DNA of 64,000 nt from Basidiobolus meristosporus CBS 931.73 (GCA_002104905.1 MCFE01000092.1:1-64000); one strand, 5' to 3'; positions 31,368-44,424 are shown, numbered from the stretch's first letter. The notes: a model not told the origin generated them from the sequence alone. A program made the numbers and translations.

Positions 31368-31640
31368 TGGGGTAAGATTTACAAGGCAGAATGCCCTTCA
31401 CACCATCAGCTACCCAAAGAATGAAATTCTCAGAGTTCTTCAACCAGCCCCAAACTTTGCATACATACACTTAGGACCTTCCTTAACATACTCTACATGC
31501 TTGTTATGCCAATACTATGAAAAAGTATAAGTACTACTTTTACGCTAAATAAATCATTAAGTAAAAACCATATAAACTACCAGTTTTCCCAATTGCTTCT
31601 GGATTCTTCAATACTTCTACCACTGAAAATGTTCCAAATG
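31368..31640 (+). pseudogene. Degenerate Copia-A-like element (right part)
   Basis: This continues the RNase H reading (TGGGG repeated from 25973) for about 60 bp. A 3' LTR remnant (about 31440-31620) follows, with the motif AGTATAAGTACTACTTTTA. Confidence 0.6.
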
Positions 31641-33489
31641 TCTTTTGAACAAGTCTTTAGAATGAGAAGACCTCCATGTGGGATCTCAACCATATATCAG
31701 TAATAGCTACTTATAACAAGTGAATTGCAGTGTGCCAACAAAGGAGCTGCTCTATGGCTTATGTAATAACCAATATCAGAATAATTGATGATAATAGTAA
31801 TGCAGAATGACTATCAGAGTTTTTGCCCTGGGATTATAGAGCTCATGCACTGTAAAGAGGCATTTCCTTTGATTTCACAGATGAGGTAGCTATATGTAAG
31901 AGATGAGCAAAGGATTGTGGCTTACATTTAGGTGTATGGGCAGTACATGTAATACAGCTCTAAGCAGTATTGTCATATGAATTGATCATTATCATGTTGC
32001 TTGTTGACTCTTCATAGGATTTGGTGGATCAAAAGTTGTGTAGTATTGAAGCCACCAAGGTGCACTTAGTAATATGGTGCTAATGAGGTGATTATTAAGC
32101 TCAATTGGCTGTAGCTACTAGAATGTTAGTTTAAGTGAGCCAGATATAGTTTATGTACAGTCCAACAAGTACCTGGTGTGATAATAACTCTTATATGATT
32201 TGGCTTTCAGGGATGATGAATGAAGTCTTTCTGCTGACTCATTGCAGCAAACTTGTAGCACTATTCCAGCTAATTGTAGTGCTGCAAACTACCAGGTTGG
32301 GATTAAAATAGGCATGTAGGTGATACCAAGCTACATCATATCTACATTAAATGCCATCATGGATTGAAAGCACACCTATGTATGACTGAAGCAGGAACAT
32401 AACAACTACTGGGAGCTAGTATATAGCCTGCTAGCTAGCGAAGATATTTTATGCTACCTGAGCAATACTTTTATGATATAAACCCTGCTCCAGAGGTTCC
32501 TGAATCTGTAACACATAGTTATCCTGAGCATCTTTTTGATAAACTATAGGATTTGCAAAAGATTAGAATAACCAACATAATTGATAGTAGTACGCTCTAG
32601 TCTGAGTGAGCTCTAGCTATGGTAACAATAGATACACACTGTGAATCACTTTATGATATTGAAGAATCTGATAGAATATATGATAGGTGAATATTGGTCA
32701 ATACGTATATGCTGTGGGCACTTGGGGTGCCTAGAGCCTAGATATGTCCGCATTCTAGATATTGCAACATTCTGGTTAGAGAATCATCTTAGATTAGCCT
32801 TGCATGGGGCTCGCCAAAGACCAAGAATGGCTGAAATATAAGCTACCCAAAGTTTCAAATATGCACGAAAGACCCCCACGTGCGCACCACTTCAGAAGGA
32901 ATTTGTCAGGGCATCCCTTTCACTGTGCTAGCAAAGTTTGCACAGAAGTATGAGTACTTGACTTCATCTTTAAACCGACCAACGCGAAACCTTGCTGGAG
33001 AGGTATATTGTCTTTGTATACAGTGAGACCAAGAATTCATGCTTTATAGTGTTTGGATTCCATTGAAGAGTTCGATTACTTTGACACTGGTATGAATCTA
33101 TTGAGCAACTATTAACTCGATGCTACCGCCAAAGCGCCAATGCCGGTATGATTTAAAAGGCTAGAAATTGAACAACACCAATGCAGACGGGAAACTAAGG
33201 AAACTAGAGTGAGCTACCAATGGGTAAATGAGCGATGAGGGAATAGCCAACATGGGTATTAGCATCCACATATGTATGGTCAGTCTTCACAGAGATGGCC
33301 CATTTGCTAGGCACAAGGTACTTGGGTCATAGCCTAGCCGAGGGAAGTTGGGCTGCGGATTATCAATAATTATTGTACAGTATTAGAGAGAGGGGGAGGG
33401 GGTGGAGGGTTACCAGGGTATCTTGGGGGGGGGGTGAGTTTAAAGGGGTTTCTATACACAACCGCTGTACAATTTCTCTTCCGGCCAGG
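31641..33489. other. AT-rich region without recognisable genes
   Basis: I see only short stop-rich frames and no recognisable domain. The right end (33380-33440) is G-rich on the plus strand and lies just past the 3' end of the coiled-coil gene. Confidence 0.4.
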
Positions 33490-36400
33490 TTAGCGTGAAA
33501 ATTGCGAGGATGCGGGACTCAGTGGGCCTGGGGACCCGTAGCGGAGCTCCTTTCTCAGGAACATCATTTCCTTCTCCGCTCTGTTGAGCCTAGATTTCAT
33601 ATCGATCTGATGGTTGAGGTCAGCGCTGGTACGGACAGAGGCGCCCTTATAGTCAGAATGGTCAGCCTGGTGGAATGCGGGTGGTTCGCCCTAAACGTTT
33701 ACCTACCTGGTCGGTACTAGGATCCCCGGCTTTCCGGTGAAAAGTCAGCGTCTCCTGCAGCGAACGTACGTGTGCTTGCAACATCTGACATTCCTCGGTT
33801 TTTTCCGCCAGATTGGCTTCCAGTCTAACCAGCTTGCTGCGCTTGTCCTGCTGCTCGAGTCGAAGGCTGTCTTTAAGCGTGCGTATCTGATTCTGAAAGG
33901 ATTTGGACATCTCTTTCTCGGACTGGAAGTCCACCTCTAGCTGACGTGTGGCCTGACGATTTCGATGGGTTACCTGTGAGTTACAAACAGATGAGGGGGG
34001 GGGGAAGGGGAACCACTACCGACCTCATTGAGCATGATTAGTTTGCGGCGTAACTCGTTGTTGTCTTGAACGAGCAGGTTCTTCTCTCGCGTGAGCGCCA
34101 TGATTTTGTTCATTTTGGTCTGGAGATCGTACTCTAGTTGGCAGATCTTCTCCGTGCTCATGGTGTACTCATCGTCCTTGACCTGGATAAGGTCCCGGAT
34201 CTTCGCCTCGAGGCTCTCCAACATCAGGTTTCTCTGTCGCAGGCTGCTGTTCTTTTCGTGGGCTTCTTGAAGTCTCCTTCGGAATTGCTGATTCTCCTGG
34301 GCCAACGCTTGTTTCTCGTGCTTTAGCTTCTCCAGCTCCTGGTGATCTTGTCGAACGCTTCGAACCTCTTGACGTGAGAGCTCGTGGAAGGCTGGCTGGC
34401 TTCGAGTCTCAAATGCTGACTGGCGACGCTGCAATTTGGGAGGCGCTTTGTTGAAGAGATCGGCGGCAGGGTTGCCTTCTATGAGGTTAGGTCCATTGGG
34501 TAGTTTACCCAAGGCTCCGCCTGATGAACTGGGTCTCGTACTTTGCAGCTGATGGATGATCTCCTGAACGTCCTCGATCAGGCCGGACTGATTGCGGATT
34601 AACGTCTTCAAGGAGGTGAACAATCGAGTGATCTGATCTCGATCGACTGGCTTGGCGCTACTGCGCGAGTCGTCCGAAAGCACCTCCGTGTTGCGAGTGG
34701 ATTCGGCCGAATCCGGCGAAAGTGTGACCTGGATCTCCGTTAGGAGTTGGAAGTCCGCCTCGAGCATGGCTTTGACTGCATGGATTTGTAGCAGCAATGC
34801 GTGGACCAAGTCTTGGCTTACTGCACCACCATCCTCGCTGGGCAACCTGTCCTGGTTTGCCGAAGCTGGCCCGCCCATGTCATCGCCAGTGGGTGTCCCG
34901 GCGTTTGGACCCATGGCCTTACGAGGGGTGCTGAGGAACTCCTTTCGCTCGTTGACCAACTCGCTGTTCTCATCCACCAGCCGATTCATCTCTTTGGCTA
35001 GTCTATCTCTGTCAGTCTTGAGTACCCGGCAGTCCTCCTGCAGACTCGTGTTCAGCTGGGAAAGCTTCATCATCTCGTCACGCATCTGATCGATGTCGGC
35101 GAATAGCGAGGCGAATCCCTCCGATTCGAGCGTAGAGTCTAGGGGATTCTTGGCTCCGGTGTATGGTTCATTCGAGAAAGATGGATAGGGGATCAATGAC
35201 TCTTGGTTCACGGAATCGCTTGGCGTGGGCGGAGCAATGCTTTGGCTCTGACGCCTACTGGCACTCTCTTTGCGGTCAAGCTCTTGCGACAATTGCTCCA
35301 CGTCGTACTCCAGTTTACGCGCGTAATTAATCAACTCCTGACGGTCACTCTCAAGGTGGTCGATCTGACGCTGGTAATTGTCCGCGTCCGTGACCGCACC
35401 GGACACGGCCTCCTGCTCGGTCTTGACATCGGTGTGCTCCACCAGGTCCGTCTCGGCCTGATTCTCGAGTTCGCTCGCGTAGCTCGCCCACAAATCTCGA
35501 TTGCTACCCATGTCGCTTAGTTGCAAGTGGAGGTTCTGGTTTTCGTTTTGGAGGTGCTCGTTGCTGATCACGATGTCGTCCCAGAGTCGGTTGAAGCGCT
35601 GCTCCTGGTCTGCTAGTCGTTGCTCGTAGATCTTCTGGATTCGGGCGAATGTGGGGGCATTGAGACTCCTGGACGCGTGCCTGGAGCCCGGACCGGCGGA
35701 TTTGGTGAGCTCCGTCTCCACCTCTTGAACCGAATTCCTCCAGAACTCCACTTTGCTGCGGAGCTCCTCGTTCACCTCCACCAACACATCGATCTCTTCC
35801 TCGAGCGTCCTTCTGTCCTCGTGAAGGCTGTCGATCCGCTCCGCCTCCTGTGACAAGACCTCATTCAGCTCCTCGATGGACTTCTGCAGGCTGTCGTAAT
35901 GCCGCTCGAGCGACTCGTGCTGCGCTTCCAACGCCTCGACCTCTGTCCGCAGGCTCTCCTCCTCCGCTCTTCTGTCTCGGATCTGGGTGGAGAAGAGTTC
36001 GGATTGCTCCGCGAGTTGGAGGGAGGTTTTCGAGTATTCTTCCCGGGCAGATTTCACCCGAGACTCCAGGGAGTTGGCGTCCGCCATGATCTCGGAGAGT
36101 TCCTTGGCCAGGCGGGATTTCTCCTCCACCGCTGCGGTCACCTTCTTATGGAACTGGTCAATCTCCTGGTTCAACTCGGTGCACTGCTGCCGCAAGGAAT
36201 CCCGTTTGTTGGTCAGCCTTTCAAGAACCGTCTCATTGGTCAGCTACATGGAAACAGTTGAGCGAACGATATCCAGGGGAGGAGGGGGTATGTGTGGTGG
36301 GACCATTGCTTACCTCGGAATAAACCGTCAGCTGCTTCTCCAACCGATCGCATCTGCTCCGGAGCTCGTCTCGCTCCTCCTCCAAGTCCAGATAGGCGAT

Positions 36401-37690
36401 CTCATTCTCCACCGCCCGGATCTCCAGGTCTTTCTTCTCCACCTCAAGGCTCTCGAGCCGATCCCTCGACTCCGAGAGCTGAACGGCCATTTTGTTGAGC
36501 GAGTTGCCGTGGGATCGGAGCTGACTCTTCGTGTCGTTCAACTGATCCTCTAGATCCCACTTCTCTCGTTCCAGGTTCTCGATCTCCTCCGCATGCTCCA
36601 CATCTCGACGTCTAAGGGATTTCTCAACCTTCTGTTCGAAGGATGTCTTCCACCGAAGTACCTCCTCCTCAAGGGACTTGACCGACTCCCGGAGCATCTG
36701 CTTCTCCGTGTCGACCTGAAGCAGGTAGGAATCCGACCTCACCTTGGCGTCGAGGGAGATCAACGCCTGGGTCAGCGCCTCCTGGAGCCAGGCCATCTCC
36801 TCTTTGCAGTGATCGATTTCTCGACGGGTGGCGAGTTGGTCCGCCTCGTATTTCTCCAGTATCCGGTCCCGCTGCTCCTGGACCGCGGCTATCTCCTCTC
36901 GGTAGCTGTACTCCCGTTTGTCGAAGGAGGTTTTCTGCTGGTGCTTCTCTTCCATTAAACGGTCCACCTCTCCCCTCAGTCCCTGAATCTCCTTGACCCA
37001 GGAGGGAGGGGCACCCTCCTCTACCCATGGATGCCCACTGGCTTGTGGGATGGGTGATAGGGACGGTGAGATGGAAGAAGGAGAAAGGACGGAAACTCCG
37101 GCCGAAGCATCCTCCTCTACCTCCTTGATCTACACGACAAATAAACCGTCACTTAATGGACCCGAGGGGGTGAGTGTGCATAACCACCGGGGCTAACACT
37201 TACCGAACTCTCCGTGGGCTGTCGAAAGGGGCCGGGGAACTTCCCGAAGTGAATAGTCCTGAAAGAAACGGTGCCGAACCCTTTAGTACCCCGGTTCACA
37301 ACATACATCTCCCCCATCTATCGACTCACCTTCTCCTCGGGAGCTTTTCCGTCTCGTACGTGGGGACATTCCGGAACCTAAGCTCGTCTAGGCTGGCGGA
37401 GGTCGCGAGGAAAGAAAAACGGGTTCAGTGTCTAGGTTGGTGTTGGAGCGGGGAGAGAGAGGGAAGGGGGAGGATCCTGGCTGCGGCGGGTGAGTGGGGT
37501 TGTGTGGAAGGAAAGGACTTTACATTTTGGAGGTAACCTGATTGGTTCCTGGCGAGGTTGGACCGGACAGAAATGCTTTGTTTGGGGTGAGTGGTCTCGT
37601 AGGGGCAGCCCGAGGGGCCGGTTCGTTGGTGGGATTTCGAAAGAGCCCCAGTAAGGTGCCAAGGCTTGTCCCGTCTTCTTCACCGCCCAT
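33490..37690 (-). CDS. Long coiled-coil protein, seven exons
   Basis: Exons (minus strand): 37690-37524, 37392-37330, 37258-37204, 37129-36314, 36243-34024, 33973-33707, 33606-33490. The total is 3,705 bp, or 1,234 residues, with frame kept across all six introns. The start is the first ATG in the frame. Residues 1-130 are Pro/Ser-rich and probably disordered, with one conserved-looking block (LDELRFRN to TIHFGKFPGPFRQP). From about residue 130 to 1225 almost everything is heptad-type coiled coil rich in Glu, Gln, Lys, Arg and Leu, with breaks near 560, 690-760 and 830-860. No motor, kinase or membrane segment is seen. This architecture is typical of spindle-pole/microtubule-organising, tethering or septal scaffold proteins, but I recognise no family and do not assign one. 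The intron at 34023-33974 has a weak donor (GTCGGT). Exons 1-3 are small and the least certain. Confidence 0.8.
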
Positions 37691-39060
37691 AGCGTCGGGA
37701 TGGTCGAGGAAGATACGAGTTGTCAAAGTCGAAAGTTAAGGGGTGGGGGTAAGTTTATGCGGGCGTGGGTATTTAAGGTGGAATTAGGTTGGTGGTGGGG
37801 GAAGGGAATTGGAGGTGAGCGCGGACCGAATGCTTACAGTCGAAGGGCGAGGTCGTGGTAGCAGTTGTTCAATCGCTGGTGGAGACAAAGTCGAGCCAAA
37901 AATATCAAAACCGACTTCTAAAGCTATAGAAGGCAAATGCATACACCAAGTCAAAGCCTCCAAAGGGCGAAATTGTGGACGCCACTAGAGAGGGGAATGG
38001 AAGTGGATGTGAAAGCGAATGTGAATGTGAATGCGAATGTGACCTACGGGTAATCGCTTAATGTGGGAAGAGTGTCACCAAATTCGGATGCGATCTGAGT
38101 CCAAATCCTCGCCCGTCTGGATCCCGGTGGTGGATCATTGTTTCCTGGACCCGCCGAAAAAAACCCACGAAAACAATGGCCCTCGCTGCACCCAAATCCG
38201 CATTGTTGTATGTCGAGTGAAAGATGCACCCTTCTTTCACTGAAACGGCCGGGTGCATATGCCGATTAATCTATTCATTGGCCCCGCTCAGTAATGGCCC
38301 ATCTCATCCCCAATTGGTGTAACAGTAGTGGATCCTCGGAACGATCTGGTTGTCAGGATCCTTGGGATAGGGTTTCGAATTGTTGCTTCATTGTTAGTTG
38401 ATGATGAAGAGGGTTGTTTCTATGTTTGATGGATGTCTGGTCAATGGGCGCCCAATTACTATCGATCTGCTTGTCAACCGAGGCCACATGTTTGGTTGAA
38501 GCAACTATCTTTCGATCCATCCTTAGAAGATGATCAACACATCACAATCCGTTTCAAACTGGTCCCCAGTGTGGAACAGTATTCTATTCTTGGAAAGTAA
38601 ATAAGGTAAGGCAGACAGGATATCTACAAATTGATCCGCCCATAGTGGAGATGGTCATCAGATTTTGGAGTTCTGTATTGCACCAATTGATTCTTGCACT
38701 GGGTGACTAGTTCAAGATAAAACTAATCAGTGCATTTCCCCATTGCTTCAGTTGCAAGCCAACTGACCTTGGCCCTCACCCCTACAACTCTATGCTTAGG
38801 TTATTATGGTATTTTTTGCTTTACCAAAGAGCCAAAATATACCATTTGTTCAACCCCACTGTACTACAGTCTATTAAAGTAACAAATGCCACCAGTAATA
38901 TAGCTGGTATGGTGAAGTCAAGGTATGGTATTGGGGATGCTCTTTGTAGATTATCTCACAAATAAATTAACTGGTTGGAGTAAGGTGTATTAATATACTA
39001 ATATACTGCTGAATACTTAGTGCATTCAAAATTGCTATACTGATATATTAGTCTGCCAGG
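37691..39060. other. Intergenic region upstream of the coiled-coil gene
   Basis: Bases 37691-38300 are CpG-containing unique DNA with a short repeat of GTGAATGTGAATGCGAATGTG type (38004-38042). From about 38570 the sequence turns AT-rich and CpG-poor, the edge of the transposon block. No gene is seen. Confidence 0.4.
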
Positions 39061-40260
39061 CCCTATGAAAGATAAGTTGGTCCCCCAGTTGGATCTAATC
39101 CTGACTGGCCATCAAGATTATGTCAAGATACATAGCATCAACTGAACATTGGAGTTCCTTTTCTACTTGACCAAGTCCCAGTGTTATTGAGGCATTTGAC
39201 AGTTCAATTGATATGAATTGTCTACTGTGAAAAAAAAACTTAGCAGTGTTTGGACAACCTCATAGTGGCCAACTACTTTTTCTCTATAAAGCCACTACCA
39301 ACCTGCCCAACATTATAATATTTTCTACCTCTCCATATGCACCCAAATCCTTGCACTGCAAATTTGCTCCTATTTATTGCACCCCCTTTTCCTGTAGGTA
39401 TATCATATTCAGTACAAGTAAAGAAACTATAGTCTCTTACTTACTTACCTTATCATACCCATACATTTGCTGCAATTGACATACTTCTAATACCTGGACT
39501 ACAAAGCATTTTGGTTTGATGCCTGCACAGTGGACATGTGCCCTGTATTGCTGGTAAAATAAACACAATCAAACCCTATGCAAAATCTCAAACTTGGAGT
39601 TCAGCCAATAATCTGCCCTATGAAAAATAATTTGATCCCACAGGTGGATCCAATCCAGATCAACCATCAGGATCCCATTTAGAGACCATCCTAATACCAG
39701 CAGCTTGGAATTAGTGACCCTCTTGACAATCTTATGATGGGATCATGATAGTGTTTTGCTAATTTTACTACCAAATAAAGAGATCAAACTTGACAAGATT
39801 TGATTGGTGCTGTGACAATAATTGCATAGTATTGTAGCGGTCTTTTAGCACTCTACAACTATTTTAAGTGGATCCAACCAGCCAGAACATCCAATTGCCT
39901 TATATGGCAAGAAACTTGACGGTATTTTGACGGCCTCACAGCAAGACTCTTATGGCACTATATCAGCAGTATGAAGGCCTACAGCTGGTTCTGTATAATG
40001 CTACCATACCAATTTACCAAATGGTATTTCCTTTTTCTACCTCACCTTGTGCAATTCATGTATTCCACTGTAGAATCACCCCTCTTTATTTGCTTATCCA
40101 CTACTACCTTAGGTATTCCACATATAGTTTGAATCAACAAAAACTATGGCCTCCTGCTTACTAACCCCTATAAACAAACACACCTGCCACAATTGACATA
40201 CTCTATCTCCGCAACTTTACAGCTTTTTAGTGTGATACTTGCAAAATTGCCATATACCTT
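39061..40260 (+). repeat. Two diverged direct repeats of about 550 bp
   Basis: Unit 1 (about 39061-39490) and unit 2 (about 39618-40210) share CCCTATGAAA(G/A)ATAA, the (T)GGATC(T/C)AATCC block, a Pro/Tyr-rich low-complexity stretch and GC(A/C)ACAATTGACATACT-type ends. A further about 140-bp copy of the GGATCCAATC...CAAATAAAG part lies at 50865-51004. They may be termini of a DNA transposon; the exact ends are not resolved. Confidence 0.5.
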
Positions 40261-40479
40261 GTACTGCTAATAACATATACATCTTGCAAACATATGCTTG
40301 GTTGTTGCCACTTCTGCCACAAACACCTCCTGAATATCTGCAAAGAGCTTCTTGGTATTTAGCAATATGTTCCTTCTCCCTACTGGATTCTAGTCCCCCT
40401 TATAGGTGCGCTCTGGCTTTTGTTTGTGTGACTTCTGTATTGAATGGTGTAGAAGTTGGCTTGTGACCAAGAGAAATCC

Positions 40480-42777
40480 GGCACACCTTGACAGAGTTTT
40501 CCTAATATGAATTAGTTGCTTGTTGCGCCCAACCCAACTTTGCATTACTTAACTGATTACCCATGCATTGGGGCTGCTTAGCTTCATAATGCCATAGGCA
40601 TAGGTATCTCCATGTGCACATTTGTCCTCAGTATTTCCCACTCTTCCTAGCTTTCCTCCATGTGCCAACTCATCACATCCATGACAGACTTGAAGGTAAT
40701 ATTCTTGATGAGATTAGGATATGGTAGTACCTGCAACTTGACTTGTCTTCCTATCTCCCCACACATCACTCCATAGGAAACTCCCACAAGGTTAAGCAAG
40801 GCCCAATATTCTCCACACAGTGTGCAAGATGAGGTACATAATGGATACAGTAGCAGCATATATCTACATGTTCAGCTCTATGTTTGTAGTACAGCTGCTC
40901 AAATCCCATCACAAACTCTTTGCACAACAGCTGTAGATGTGTCAAGTTGGCATTGGTAATCAGCTTCTGGATAAATATTCCTATATTGTCTACATATAGC
41001 TCCCAATGCTTCCAATGTACTCTTGGTAGGAATGGCTTCAGAATGCCACTTATATAAATACATGTCCAGTTCATCCAGTCTTTGCATTTCTAATGTTACA
41101 AATGCATATGAATGCTGATTGGAGCCTGTTAGAAGTACTTAGGGTAGCAGATGATCTGTAATATCTTGCCAATTCATTCAAATTTCTCCAGTATCTCAAA
41201 GGGCTCATTTAGGTTGAAATGCCCCATGTATAACTTGGTCATCAATATAGGGATATTGTTGAGAAGCAAATGCATTGCTCCCAGTGGAAAGCTTTTGCTC
41301 CAACAGATACCCTTTATCTTAAGTATCTTGGGTTTCCAATTGATTCCATATTCTGGCCAATGGCTTTTAGCTTGCTAACTATGCTGCAATTGCATGCTGA
41401 CTTCTGGACATTCTCTCTGCAGAAAGATGATGTTCTAAGTGCTGGTGTTTGGGTAATAGTAATGTGTGAGAGTTATGGAGTATATCCCCTGGATCTCACA
41501 CATTTGACAGCAATACCATCTATTGTGCTCACAAACACCTGCTATCTTGCAGATTGCCAGGGTATCTCAAATTCAGATAATAATATGCACTTTTACATGA
41601 TGGCCATTTACTTTTATCCTGCTGGAAAGCATACAAAATTTATCTAGCAATGGATACAGGTAGCTATCCAGGTTGGACAGTGATTTAGGCCCCAATACCA
41701 GTGAGACTACCATCAGATTATTGCTCTGATATGGTAAGATGGGTGGCAGAATCAGATTGATGAGAATCAGTGGCCAGCAGGATTTGCTGGTAGAGTACTT
41801 GTTCAATGAGAATCTGTCAAATACTAAGGCAAAGGCATGATCATATATACCTTCCAAGTAGCCATTGTTCTTAGCTGTTTGTAACGTTTGCCATCAAATA
41901 TATTGGATATGTTTGTACTTAATTTGTACAAGTACAGTACTGTATAGCTTTGCAGTATTTGTTGGACTCCATCAGCTTCCTCAGACAGGGTATTACCAGA
42001 ATATATCCAGAGTGGGAACAATGTTTTCCTTCAATGGTGGTGGACTCCTGACAATATGAACATGTTGCAGTGGTAGCATTTTTGGATGTCAATGCTATGC
42101 AACTGTTAACACATGCTGGAATCAGGACAGTTTCTGGGTCATATGTTGCAAGCCAGATGATGGTTCTCCACTTGTACCATGTACATGGTAAGTTGCATCC
42201 CGGTTTGATTTTGGCAAGAAGTAGTAATAAATCCTCAAAGCCCCATTACAGATATTAGTGGAAACATGCCACTTCTCTAGCCACAACATTACATCATTCA
42301 CCAGTAGATGGATTACTGGACTCTTTTGGCTCCATAAAGTTTCCTTGGCATTTGTTTCAACAGGTGTTGTCTCATTGCATATAGGGATTTGACCAGGCTC
42401 ATATATGGTACTGTTGTTAGGGGCGATAGGCTCAAGATCCATCAGTTATCCTTCTTTGTCAGAGCTATCACTCTGCATGCCATATGCAGAAGGCTGAGGT
42501 GAGCCTAAAGGTATTAAAATTCACCTGACTCAGTTTGCGCAAGGTGACAAAGACAGCCAGGTGCTGAAATAGAAGTATCAACTGGCTGGCAAGATAATGT
42601 TGGTACAGTTGTGACCAATGAATGGTCAAATATGACTTGTGTGGCAAAACACTGGCCATGATCCTTGTAATACTTCCTATGCTGTCTGCGTGCTTTATGG
42701 CTGAGAGCCTTGCCACAATAGCCACATGGTCTTTTTTCTCTTCTCTTATGGCAATGAGTCAAAGTAGTCTTGTCCAT
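40480..42777 (-). pseudogene. Tnp2-type (CACTA/EnSpm-like) transposase, copy 1
   Basis: Minus-strand coding remnant starting at ATG 42777. N-terminal zinc finger CGYCGKALSHKARRQHRKYY; then blocks typical of fungal Tnp2 transposases: STNISNIFDGKRYKQLR (about 41930), CWPLILINLILPP (about 41770), LVLGPKSLSNLDSYLYPLLDK (about 41690), a CCQMCE-type block (about 41510) and downstream helical segments to about 40480. The frame is broken by many stops and shifts (at least near 42515, 42120, 41820 and 41570). It diverges head-to-head from the gene at 43000, 222 bp away. Such transposases cut and paste elements with short terminal repeats. Assignment rests on these blocks. Confidence 0.75.
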
Positions 42778-44190
42778 GGGGCAAACAGTTTGACCTACAA
42801 CAATGTAACACTATTATATCACTTTTTGGACAATACTCATGTGAACTTAAGACAGTCTTGTATTTGAGACATTGCACCTACTTGAATGTAAGATTCAATG
42901 ATGACCTACCATAGTAAGCATTATAAATTAAGTTGTGGCACCACATACACATGTATAAGCAGCACTATTTCCCCTTTGGGTTAACTCACTTTCATATATA
43001 TGCTGCCAAAAAATAAAGCAAAGTCATCTGGTTCTCAACCTAACCCCACTGCTGACAGCTACCAAAGCACAGTTGAACAACAACTTGCTTTGATATTCAG
43101 TGCAACAAGCAGGGCTACATCCAAAAGAGACCCTGTGGACAGTGTGCCCATTGAAGGTAATAATGTGGACTCCTCAGACTCTCAGTCAAGTAGGCAATTG
43201 AGAACCTCTGCAGAGCCACAAAATGACTGTTATGCTCAGGCAGATGAGAATGTAGCAAATACAGTACGCTCAGTTGAAGACCAGCAAGTGGCCATCACAA
43301 CATCATGACCACCCATATTAGCAAGTATGTTGTCAGCTCATACCAAAGCATTAATGAAGCAATTAGGTGCAGTGGCTGATAGGATAAATGCAATAGCCCA
43401 GAGAAATCAGGAAATAGTCCAGAAACAGGATGAGCAGATAATATGTGTAGCACAAACAATATCCCAGGTGGAGAATGCAGTATTTTTACTGCAAAGAAGG
43501 AACTCAAGTAGCTCAATGCCACAGCCAAGAATTGAGCCATTTTCAATCTAACTGCAGAGGAGCACCATACAGTCTTTGAAGCACAACAACAGTTCCCAAA
43601 GATAAGGCTACAAGCGTCAAAGAGACATCAGGTAGCTGGAAGAGTGCCAATTAGGGACAAGCAGGCAGACACAGATACACCAGCACAACATTTATCAAGG
43701 AAAGATCATGGTACCACTCAAGAAGCACTCAGTCAAAGTAGCAGTGAAGGACCTGGCAGTGATAAAGAAAAATGTAAATGGAAAAATGACTATCCAAGCC
43801 TGAGACAGGGTGGCATGCAAAAAAAACTGCAGTTCTTGCCAATTAACACCACAAGCTCTGAGCAGACTGAATTCAAGCATAGTCAAGATGAATTACCAAC
43901 AAGAAAACAGCTGTTTTCACAAGAGTCAGAAGTGCAGCCAGTTGAGCTATACTCTAGCAAGGTTAATGAGCTTGCAGAGAAAAGCAATTTGTCTACCACA
44001 GCCTCCACATCCTCCATTGTTGATAGAGTGGAGATCCCACTGATAGACAAGGCTACAATGTCAAGAGCTTGAAAGACATCACAATGCCTTCAGTGGAATT
44101 TGGAACATTAATAAGCACACCATGAGGTTGCAGCACTTCTTCAAGTGCAGTTCTCAAGAAAACATACTGAAATATTGCAAGGATTTATTT
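42450..44190. repeat. Inverted repeat, left arm (Tnp2 element copy 1)
   Basis: Homologous in opposite orientation to 45700-47998. Both arms contain the Tnp2 zinc-finger 5' end, the divergent intergenic region and the partner gene. The right arm is longer because of internal tandem duplications. Confidence 0.8.
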
Positions 44191-44424
44191 AAAGGACTGG
44201 AAGATCAGATGCCAGACCTTGGAGTGCTGGCTGAAGACCAGGACATGTGGAAACCAGTGAACAAACAATGGCATAAAGCCATTGGGTTGCTGCCAAAGTT
44301 GTGGAACCAGAGGATTACAGCAGAAGTCCTTTTTGAGTGGTGGATTTTAATGGAGTTACTTGCTGAGTGTGGGGTTGGGCTCAATGTTAGTGTAGGGTAT
44401 GGAGACTTGAATAGGTCAATATAA
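43000..44424 (+). pseudogene. Partner gene of the Tnp2 element, copy 1
   Basis: A plus-strand coding remnant beginning MLPKNKAKSSGSQPN, rich in Ser, Gln, Asp and Glu. It has a helical stretch (KALMKQLGAVADRINAIAQRNQEIVQKQ, 43327-43550) and a Trp-rich end (WILMELLAECGVG). It is broken by a TGA at 43306 and frame changes near 43552 and 44075. I recognise no domain. Its head-to-head position with the transposase, conserved in the inverted copy, makes it the second gene of the transposon, perhaps a DNA-binding partner as in two-gene CACTA elements. That role is inference. Confidence 0.5.

Noticed and set aside
34652-36967. Long plus-strand frames opposite the coiled-coil gene (for example 34652-35089, 35987-36553)
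   Set aside because: They are mirror frames of Glu/Leu-rich heptad coding on the minus strand, with no start context or domain.
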